Positions 1-6,017 of a DNA stretch of 8,165 nucleotides are shown in pieces. This DNA comes from GCA-2733415 sp049609325 (lineage in GTDB: Bacteria; Bacteroidota; Bacteroidia; Flavobacteriales; Flavobacteriaceae): assembly GCA_049609325.1 (NCBI GenBank), contig JBMYYK010000052.1, positions 1-8,165 on the forward strand, written 5' to 3'. Made by a program: the position numbers and the translations under genes. Under the pieces are notes generated by a model. The model worked only from the letters and a program-made list of their open reading frames with translations. It did no database searches and was not told the origin of the DNA. Within the stretch, counting starts at the first letter, position 1. Each line of letters starts with the position of its first letter.

Positions 1-805
1 AATTCTTCATTAAATCAAATCCGAATAAACGTGATACTCCAATTGCTATGTCTGAGTACCCAGAGAAATCACCATATATTTGGAATGTAAAAAACAACGC
101 TCCTAAAAATAATGTACTACCAGATTGATTGCCATAATCATTAAATATTTCATTAGCATATTGTGCGCAATTATCAGCAATAACCACCTTTTTAAACAAT
201 CCCCATAAAATTTGACGTAACCCAGAAACTGCTAATTGATAGTTAAAATACCGTTTAGTATAAAACTGTGGTAACAGTTTGGTTGCTCTTTCTATTGGCC
301 CTGCCACCAATTGCGGAAAGAAACTCACAAATGCACCAAATGCAATGATATTTTTTGTAGGTTCTAATTTTTCTCTATACACATCTATCGTATAGCTTAG
401 TGTTTGAAATGTATAAAAACTAATACCTACTGGTAAAATTATATTTAAGGTATTTGGCTTGATTTGACTTCCAAAAAATGAAAACGCTTCAATGAAGTTC
501 TCTACAAAGAAATTGTAATATTTAAAAAAACCTAAAAAACCTAAATTAATACTTAAGCTTATAGCTAATAGAGTTTTTCTTTTTACTTGCTCTTTAGTCT
601 TATGAAGTGCTAAACCTATACTGTAATCTACAAGTGTGCTGAATGCTATTAATGTTAAAAAACGCCAATCCCACCAGCCATAAAACACATAGCTTACAAC
701 CAGAATCAAAGCATTCTGTAACTTTAAGTTTTTATGACATACATACCAATATAGAATAAAAACAATTGGTAGGAATACTGCAAAATCTATAGAATTAAAT
801 AGCAT
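1..805 (-). CDS. MBOAT family O-acyltransferase (AlgI-type), 3' end outside window
   Basis: Reading leftward from an ATG at 805-803, an open frame runs off the left edge after 268 complete codons, so the C-terminus is missing. The visible protein is a multi-pass membrane protein with hallmarks of the AlgI/PatA branch of the MBOAT superfamily: YGWWDWRFLTLIAFSTLVDY near residues 45-65, LGFFKYYNFF, then LPVGISFYTFQTLSYTIDVY, FFPQLVAGPIER, and YGDFSGYSDIAIG close to the cut. Family members are about 470 residues long. The conserved histidine expected further on falls outside the window. These enzymes transfer acyl groups, often acetyl, across or at the inner membrane onto polysaccharides, usually together with an SGNH/AlgJ/AlgX-like partner often encoded next door. 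Any such partner would lie to the left of position 1. The start follows the upstream GT4 stop by six bases, consistent with one operon. The family assignment is secure, but the acceptor and acyl group are unknown. Confidence 0.93.
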   Translation of the reverse strand, partial: MLFNSIDFAVFLPIVFILYWYVCHKNLKLQNALILVVSYVFYGWWDWRFLTLIAFSTLVDYSIGLALHKTKEQVKRKTLLAISLSINLGFLGFFKYYNFFVENFIEAFSFFGSQIKPNTLNIILPVGISFYTFQTLSYTIDVYREKLEPTKNIIAFGAFVSFFPQLVAGPIERATKLLPQFYTKRYFNYQLAVSGLRQILWGLFKKVVIADNCAQYANEIFNDYGNQSGSTLFLGALFFTFQIYGDFSGYSDIAIGVSRLFGFDLMKN

Positions 806-811
806 TAAAAA

Positions 812-1978
812 TTATGAATAAAACTTTATAAATTGCTCTAGTTGTTGTTCTGTTGTAAAATGATTACTAACTCTTTTTGCAGCGTTAATAGCCATTGTTA
901 AGTTTTCTTCATCAGTTTTATGATAACAATCTGCTATAGCTTGAGTCATTAGTTTAACATTCATTTTTGGTACTACTAATCCAGTTTGGTTGTGCACAAT
1001 ATTTTCTGGCAATCCTCCTGCATCAGTTACCACACACAGTTTTCCCATTGCCTGTGCTTCTACTACAGATGTACAAAATCCTTCTCCTATACTTGGTTGC
1101 ACATACATATCTGCTTTCTTCAATATCCTTAATGTATCTGCATGGGATAATTCCCCTTCTAAAACCACATGATATTCTAGCCCTAAGTTTTGAATTAAAA
1201 AACGCATATATTCTAATTCTTGTTTAGTCCCTCCTCCAATGATATGATACGTGAATTTATCAGTAATACTTTTAAATTCTGCCATAGCCTGTATAGCATA
1301 CTGCACACCTTTAATCCAATTTAATCGCGCAATCGTTACGATTTTAAATACATTTGATGTGTTATTTTTTAGATGATGAGTTATTTCAGCAGCTGAAAAA
1401 ACATGTTGTTCTGATACCGCATCAGGAATAAGTTGAACTGGAATTGTAGTAGGTAAACCTAATTTATATGCTTGTTTCAGTAAATACTTTGACACACTAT
1501 GCACCTTATAAACTCTTTGCCATAATAAATTGTAACAGGTTTGATCTTGTAACGGATACACATTGATATCATACCCTCTAAAGCTTACAGACATTTTTGC
1601 TTTGATACTCAATGCTACATTTTCTCTATGTATTGCTCCAGTTGCATAACCAAAGTGTAAAAAGTCTAATTGTTCTTTTAAAATATGAGCGTTTAAAAAC
1701 ATGTTTTTAAACGCTCTTTTTTTACTTTTTCTAGTGGCTAATTCTAACTTATAAAAGCTATATAATTTCGAAAAATTGCCTAAGATGAGTATCAAAAATC
1801 GTAATATTCCAAAAGCATTGTGATCTAACGGAGCTATGACCCTTGTTTTATTATAATCAGCATTTTTCTTAGCAAAAAGAATAATTTCTGCACCACTTCC
1901 TTTAAGTGCATCAATTTTAGCATTAAAGAACGTTTCAGAATAAGATGGCGGATTTGGTAAAACTATTCCTATTTTCAT
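812..1978 (-). CDS. GT4 family glycosyltransferase, WcaL/AmsK-like
   Basis: This 388-residue protein has a GT-B, family 4 glycosyltransferase layout and starts at an ATG five bases after the acyltransferase stop. The N-terminal half begins KIGIVLPNPPSYSETFF, a nucleotide-fold first strand followed by the SETF segment typical of this group, and carries HFGYATGA (108-115) and SFRGYDI (132-138). The latter is characteristic of colanic-acid WcaL/amylovoran AmsK-like enzymes. The C-terminal donor-sugar domain has VTIARLNWIKGVQYAI (214-229), YHIIGGG, and the EX7E motif EGFCTSVVE (E299 and E307), followed by TDAGGLPENI. It probably adds one sugar from a nucleotide-sugar donor to a lipid-linked intermediate on the cytoplasmic face, with retention of configuration as known for GT4. 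Donor and acceptor cannot be read from sequence. The coding sequence contains a perfect 30-bp palindrome (listed separately). The function class is firm, and the resemblance to WcaL is by motif only. Confidence 0.92.
   Translation of the reverse strand: MKIGIVLPNPPSYSETFFNAKIDALKGSGAEIILFAKKNADYNKTRVIAPLDHNAFGILRFLILILGNFSKLYSFYKLELATRKSKKRAFKNMFLNAHILKEQLDFLHFGYATGAIHRENVALSIKAKMSVSFRGYDINVYPLQDQTCYNLLWQRVYKVHSVSKYLLKQAYKLGLPTTIPVQLIPDAVSEQHVFSAAEITHHLKNNTSNVFKIVTIARLNWIKGVQYAIQAMAEFKSITDKFTYHIIGGGTKQELEYMRFLIQNLGLEYHVVLEGELSHADTLRILKKADMYVQPSIGEGFCTSVVEAQAMGKLCVVTDAGGLPENIVHNQTGLVVPKMNVKLMTQAIADCYHKTDEENLTMAINAAKRVSNHFTTEQQLEQFIKFYS
1687..1716. repeat. Perfect 30-bp palindrome, terminator-like on the plus strand, inside the GT4 gene
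   Basis: Two 15-base arms (left arm GAGCGTTTAAAAACA) are exact reverse complements with no spacer, so either RNA strand can fold a 13-bp stem with a CATG loop. On the plus strand the structure is followed at once by seven Ts (1717-1723), which gives it the form of an intrinsic terminator antisense to the operon. On the coding strand it is preceded by A7 and followed by the weaker ATATTTT. It lies inside codons for roughly RAFKNMFLNAH in the GT4 gene. No other inverted repeat noticed in the window comes close to this arm length. The structure is seen directly. Any role (antisense terminator, mRNA hairpin or protein site) is inference. Confidence 0.75.
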
Positions 1979-1983
1979 ATATC

Positions 1984-3069
1984 TTATTTTTTAAGCATGG
2001 TATTGGCAAGATAAACGTCTCTAAGTTTCAAAAAAGGCTTTTCGACTAAAACATAAGATAAAAACGCACTTAAGCCTATACCTAAAAATTGTATACCAAC
2101 TGGCATCTGCCAACCTTTAAACAGCCATACTTGTTGCCATAAGTATAATGAATAACTATACATACCTATTACTATTAGTGGTTTTGTATTTAACACCCGT
2201 CCAAAAATTGTTTTATTTGGCAATTTAATTAAAATGACCATTAACAGTACAATGCATAAGTTAATAATTGATAGACCAAAAGCGTTATAAAAATATCGAA
2301 ATTTTAGTCCAAATAGTTTTCTAATGGCTGAACTATTAAAGGCTTGTATTACAAACACTACACTTATCAATAAATACATATATCGTTCAGCAAAAGACAA
2401 CAATGTTTTACCCCATTTTAATTTAAAGTTCACTAACGCGGCTAACCCCCCCATGGCAATAGAATCCATTACTGTTTCAAACGACCTATGCAGTGAACTC
2501 GATAAAACTGGACATAAATTTGTATATGTATACAATATTCTTATAATTGGTGCTAAAATTACAATACATAATAAACATGAAATCAATCCTTTTTTTGTTA
2601 TTTTTTTAGCATTAAAAAACCAAAATAATATTGCAACTACTATATAAAACTGCTCTTCTACTGCTAATGACCATGAATGCCCTACAAACCACTGATTTTC
2701 ACTCCATAATAACCTCGGGTGATAATTTTCTAAATATACTAGAGCCCTCCAAAACTGATCAAATTCAAATTTACCAATACAATACAAAAATACCCCAACA
2801 ATAACTAAGTAAACATAAAACGCTGGGAACGTACGCATTAAACGTTTAAAATAAAAGCGTTTAATTGAAAAACGTTCTCTTTCTACATCTTTAAGAAGAA
2901 TTCCTACTATTAAATATGCCGAAATAATAAAAAACACTCGCACGCCTAAATTGGCTATATCAACCCATTTAAAAAAACTTCCAAAACTATGCCCTAAGAT
3001 AACCATAATAATAGAAATAGCTCGTAACCCATCTAATGAGGGTATTCTATGTTTTGGTTTAAACGACAC
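1984..3069 (-). CDS. Acyltransferase 3 family membrane O-acyltransferase (OafA/YrhL type)
   Basis: This 361-residue integral membrane protein of the acyltransferase-3 family is of usual length for a form without an SGNH domain. Diagnostic features are RIPSLDGLRAISII (8-21) leading to the conserved histidine in ILGH (H27), LGVRVFFIISAYLI (41-54), the basic KRLMRTFPAFY segment (75-85), SLAVEEQFY (134-142), and a C-terminal VEKPFLKLRD. About ten hydrophobic segments are visible. Such proteins move acetyl or similar groups from a cytoplasmic donor onto surface glycans. The start is a GTG at 3069-3067, overlapping the end of the upstream GT4 gene by 11 bases. In this frame the only upstream codons before a stop (TAA, eight codons above) contain no ATG, GTG or TTG, and the next ATG (residue 22) would remove the core motif, so GTG is the only sensible start and suggests translational coupling. 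The gene also contains a run of seven Gs. The glycan acceptor is unknown. Confidence 0.93.
   Translation of the reverse strand: MSFKPKHRIPSLDGLRAISIIMVILGHSFGSFFKWVDIANLGVRVFFIISAYLIVGILLKDVERERFSIKRFYFKRLMRTFPAFYVYLVIVGVFLYCIGKFEFDQFWRALVYLENYHPRLLWSENQWFVGHSWSLAVEEQFYIVVAILFWFFNAKKITKKGLISCLLCIVILAPIIRILYTYTNLCPVLSSSLHRSFETVMDSIAMGGLAALVNFKLKWGKTLLSFAERYMYLLISVVFVIQAFNSSAIRKLFGLKFRYFYNAFGLSIINLCIVLLMVILIKLPNKTIFGRVLNTKPLIVIGMYSYSLYLWQQVWLFKGWQMPVGIQFLGIGLSAFLSYVLVEKPFLKLRDVYLANTMLKK
2446..2452 (-). repeat. G7 homopolymer within the acyltransferase-3 gene
   Basis: The plus strand carries seven consecutive Cs, giving a run of seven Gs in the coding strand across the codons for Met-Gly-Gly-Leu (ATG GGG GGG TTA). 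In this AT-rich window it is the longest G/C run I noticed, whereas A/T runs of 7-8 are frequent. Slippage here would frameshift the acyltransferase in its middle. The tract is a fact. A role in phase variation is only a possibility, since seven is short compared with well-known switching tracts. Confidence 0.4.
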
Positions 3070-4183
3070 TATGGTAAACTTGTTCCGTTTTTAACACTTC
3101 GTTAGCGATTTGGTAATTGCAATGAATATCATGATAAAATTTTTGCCCTAATACTTTCAATTCACTCGGCGGTAAGCTTGCGAATTCTATTAATTTATCT
3201 TTCCATAATTGCACATTACCAGCCTCTACCATATGTTCAGGATAGTGCTCTAATTGATCTTTAATACCAGGTAAATTTGACCCTAATACACATAAGCCCG
3301 TTGCCATGGCTTCTAACATAGCTACTGGAGACCCTTCTCCTTTAAACACCGTAGGCAACACAAATAGTTCTGCTAAATTTAAATACTCATTTACATTTAA
3401 TACTTTTCCAGTAAACACCACTTTATCTTGTAATTTCAAGTGTACAATCATTTGCTGTAATTGCTTCCCGTAATCATTTTCTGCATCACCAACAATAAGC
3501 AATTTCCAATTGTTATTATATACTTCAGATTGACTGAAGGCCTTAATTAATACATCTATTCCTTTCAATGGCACTAGATTAGCAACTGCAATTATAATTC
3601 TATCTGCTTCAATTAATTGATGTTTTTGCAGCAAATTATTTTTTTTAGAAAACGGAAAAAACTCTTCAACATCAACTCCACGTGGTATCAAACTGGTTTT
3701 TCTTAATTTTGGAAAAAACTGAGCCTTCATGTCTGTGTTCTGATAAATAATATGATGAGCTAAAAAGGTACGAATATTCCAACTATTTTTTGAACTCCCT
3801 CCCCAACTCATATTCTTCTTACTATACACCCATTTTATTCCTGCCAACCTAGCCGCTAAGGGTTCAGAATAATCGGCATTAAAATGAAAACTATGTATGA
3901 TATCTGGATTTATCTCTTTCAGTTTTTTTGATATCTTATAGCTGTTCCAAATTCCTTTATAATATGGTTTCATTAGGGTTGTATACTGAAAAACATGTAA
4001 AGGTATACCGCTGTCTTTTACTACTTTAAAAAAAACACCTCTATCATGCATACACGCAATATGAGGCTCAAATTGCTGCGAGTTTAAACGAGTTGCTATT
4101 TTTAATAGGGCTTTACCACTACCAGCTGTGTCAAAATCTGGAATAGTAAATAGTACTTTTATCTTTTTAGATGCTCTTGCCAT
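3059..4183 (-). CDS. GT4 family glycosyltransferase
   Basis: A GT-B fold, family 4 glycosyltransferase of 374 residues counted from the ATG at 4183-4181. Visible landmarks are KIKVLFTIPDFDTAGSGKALL near the N-terminus (the position of the GGAE-type loop in relatives), DIIHSFHFNADYSE, SLIPRGVDVEEFFP at the domain junction, IIIAVANLVPLKGIDVLIKAF, LLIVGDAEN, and the EX7E motif EGSPVAMLE (E283 and E291) followed by AMATG. The frame can be opened eleven codons earlier at a GTG (4216-4214). I prefer the ATG because the conserved first strand begins a few residues after it, and the extra residues would lie wholly within the asnB coding region. With the ATG, the gene overlaps asnB by 25 bases. Its own tail overlaps the acyltransferase start by 11 bases. 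It probably transfers a sugar onto the growing repeat unit in the cytoplasm. It differs clearly from the other GT4 of the window, so a distinct linkage is likely. Donor sugar is unknown. Confidence 0.92.
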   Translation of the reverse strand: MARASKKIKVLFTIPDFDTAGSGKALLKIATRLNSQQFEPHIACMHDRGVFFKVVKDSGIPLHVFQYTTLMKPYYKGIWNSYKISKKLKEINPDIIHSFHFNADYSEPLAARLAGIKWVYSKKNMSWGGSSKNSWNIRTFLAHHIIYQNTDMKAQFFPKLRKTSLIPRGVDVEEFFPFSKKNNLLQKHQLIEADRIIIAVANLVPLKGIDVLIKAFSQSEVYNNNWKLLIVGDAENDYGKQLQQMIVHLKLQDKVVFTGKVLNVNEYLNLAELFVLPTVFKGEGSPVAMLEAMATGLCVLGSNLPGIKDQLEHYPEHMVEAGNVQLWKDKLIEFASLPPSELKVLGQKFYHDIHCNYQIANEVLKTEQVYHSVV

Positions 4184-6015
4184 TTCGCTAACGAATATAA
4201 GGTAAATAAAATCCACTTTCTATCTTTCACACCAGATTGATGTTCTTGCCAAAACTTATCGAGTGTTTGTGCACTCAAATCAAAACTTTGCAAAAAATTT
4301 GTAGCAAATATTGCATCGCCAATTGGTTCACGTAACTGTTCACGCATCCATTTTTCTATAGGCACTCCAAACCCTTTTTTTACAGCATCAATAGGTGCTT
4401 TTGGCACAACGGTACGCAATACATCTTTCAACAGCAACTTAGTACCGCCATTATGGTATGAAAGTTTTGGATGTATCTGTACAGCTGCTTCAATAAATGA
4501 CTTTTTTAAAAACGGCACACGCACTTCTATAGAATGCGCCATACTCATGCGGTCTACTTTCGTTAAAGTTTTCTGCATCATATCATAATACTCACCATAT
4601 TGCATATTCAACAATATATCGGTTTCAGATGACGCATTGTTATAAGTATAGGCAGGCAATTCTAACTTGTTTACCAAATCTGCATTAAATATTTTTTTTA
4701 AATCTGCATCATTAATTCTACTATGCATACTTCTATGTGCTTCTGCATGAGTAGGTTTCAAAAAATGACTATTGATATGCTTATTCTTAAACAATACCTT
4801 ATCAAGGCCATAAGCAGCATATCGCATCGATTTTGGAATACGGTTGAACGGACGGTTTTTTATAATAGATTCATACCGTTTATACCCATAGAATAGTTCA
4901 TCTGCACCATCACCCGACAACACTACAGTACTTCCATTATTTTTGGCAATTTGAGATACAACATAGGTGGGTATTAGTGAAAAATCAGCAAATGGTTCTT
5001 GCAAGTGACTCATGCATTTTTCAAGAATATCGGCCGCATCTTTTGATGCCATCTGCTCTATAAAATGCTGTGTTCCTATGAGTTCTGCATATTGTTTTGC
5101 TTGTGCAGTTTCATCTAATATTTTACTATCACTCCCAATAGTGTATGACTTTATACCTGGCTGATGGTTATTGGCGAAATAGGTTATTAATGGAGAATCA
5201 ATACCTCCAGACAAAAATGTTCCCACAGGTACATCAGAAACCATTTCATCTTTAACTGCAGTGTTTAAAGCATCTATCAACTGGTGTTTAGCTTCTGATG
5301 CATTTTGAAAAGTATCATGAGGCTGATGCTTTGGTAATCGCCAATAGTAACGTTTTAGCAATTGCCCTGCAGATGTTATTGTAATATGTTGTCCAGGCTC
5401 AACTTGGTAAGTATTATTTAGTATCCCATATGGTGCTGGCAGATAATGGCTTTTCATATAAGTATGCAATACCGCTTCATTAACCCCATTTTGGCTAAAA
5501 TTAGGGTGAGATGTAATTTGATCATATCTACTACCAAATACAACATTACCGTTTTTAACCCCGTAAAACAATGGTTTAATACCTGCAAAATCTCTAATCA
5601 AATGCAATTGTTTTGTTTCATTATCAAATAACCCAATTGCAAACATCCCATCAATTTTATCTAATGTTTGTTCTATTCCATACACTTGAAAGGCATTAAC
5701 CAATACTTCAGAATCCGAAGTACTTTTAAATTGTATCCCGTGAGATAGTAAATCAGTTTTTAATGTTTGGTAATTATATATTTCACCATTAAATGTCATG
5801 GCGTATCGGCCGGAATTAGAACAAATAGGTTGATTACCTTCAATTGAAAGGTCTAATATTGACAACCTTCTGAACCCCAATTGGCAAGTAGTCCCATTGG
5901 TCCAATATCCGTCCATATCTGGCCCCCTATAATAGTTCAACTGATTTAGCTTTTTAAATAAAGCTTCAGTTATAAGCCGTTGTGTTGTTACAAATTCACC
6001 TACAATACCACACAT
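4159..6015 (-). CDS. asnB: Asparagine synthetase (glutamine-hydrolysing) AsnB-type, glycan cluster copy
   Basis: A complete 618-residue class II glutamine amidotransferase/synthetase. It begins MCGIVGEF, so removal of Met1 exposes the nucleophile Cys2, and keeps the other glutaminase markers: RGPDMDG (30-36), FRRLSILDLS (48-57), FNGEIYNY (75-82) and D101 in TSDSE. The synthetase half has the ATP pyrophosphate loop SGGIDS (269-274), LSGDGADELFYGYKRY (366-381), KVDRMSMAHSIEVRVPFL (486-503) and KKGFGVP (546-552). All residues I would look for in an active enzyme are present. Glutamine ammonia is channelled to an adenylated carboxylate. The classical substrate is aspartate. In glycan clusters, AsnB-like proteins such as WbpS of Pseudomonas aeruginosa O6 and WbtH of Francisella are implicated in uronic-acid amidation, so a sugar carboxyl is a plausible substrate here. 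It starts two bases after the preceding synthetase-like gene. The symbol denotes the family, since housekeeping asparagine synthesis is not excluded. Confidence 0.93.
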   Translation of the reverse strand: MCGIVGEFVTTQRLITEALFKKLNQLNYYRGPDMDGYWTNGTTCQLGFRRLSILDLSIEGNQPICSNSGRYAMTFNGEIYNYQTLKTDLLSHGIQFKSTSDSEVLVNAFQVYGIEQTLDKIDGMFAIGLFDNETKQLHLIRDFAGIKPLFYGVKNGNVVFGSRYDQITSHPNFSQNGVNEAVLHTYMKSHYLPAPYGILNNTYQVEPGQHITITSAGQLLKRYYWRLPKHQPHDTFQNASEAKHQLIDALNTAVKDEMVSDVPVGTFLSGGIDSPLITYFANNHQPGIKSYTIGSDSKILDETAQAKQYAELIGTQHFIEQMASKDAADILEKCMSHLQEPFADFSLIPTYVVSQIAKNNGSTVVLSGDGADELFYGYKRYESIIKNRPFNRIPKSMRYAAYGLDKVLFKNKHINSHFLKPTHAEAHRSMHSRINDADLKKIFNADLVNKLELPAYTYNNASSETDILLNMQYGEYYDMMQKTLTKVDRMSMAHSIEVRVPFLKKSFIEAAVQIHPKLSYHNGGTKLLLKDVLRTVVPKAPIDAVKKGFGVPIEKWMREQLREPIGDAIFATNFLQSFDLSAQTLDKFWQEHQSGVKDRKWILFTLYSLAKWQEHLKR

Positions 6016-6017
6016 AA

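Noticed and set aside
263..280. Short hairpin with 7-bp arms (AAACTGT) and a four-base loop in the MBOAT gene
   Set aside because: Several such arms are expected by chance, and there is no T-tract or gene boundary nearby.
521..545. Tandem CCTAAAAAA-like repeat
   Set aside because: It corresponds to the repeated Gly-Phe codons of the conserved LGFLGFFKYYNFF motif of MBOAT proteins, so protein sequence explains it.
967..1227. Plus-strand open frame, and a second nested one at 990-1172
   Set aside because: Both lie antisense to the well-supported GT4 gene, show no recognisable motif, and have the low-complexity hydrophobic composition expected of a shadow frame.
2324..2647. Plus-strand open frame of 107 codons
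   Set aside because: It is antisense to the acyltransferase-3 gene, whose conserved motifs and membrane segments explain the region. It has no motif of its own.
2838..2849. 12-bp palindrome TTAAACGTTTAA in the acyltransferase gene, similar to the core of the 30-bp palindrome
   Set aside because: About two 12-bp palindromes are expected per window by chance. It reflects Leu-Arg-Lys codons and has no T-tract partner.
3098..4195. An 11-base inverted repeat (TTCGTTAGCGA) at both ends of the GT4 gene, suggesting an invertible segment
   Set aside because: Several 11-base inverted matches are expected by chance among all pairs in a window of this size. The copies are coding (Ile-Ala-Asn-Glu in one, Ser-Leu-Ala in the other), and no recombinase gene is present.
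4184..4216. GTG start that would lengthen the GT4 protein by eleven residues
   Set aside because: The extra residues lie entirely in the asnB coding region in another frame, add nothing family-like, and an ATG sits just before the conserved first strand. It remains a possible alternative start.
5446..5631. Plus-strand open frame of 61 codons
   Set aside because: It is antisense to the glutaminase domain of asnB and has no supporting signal.
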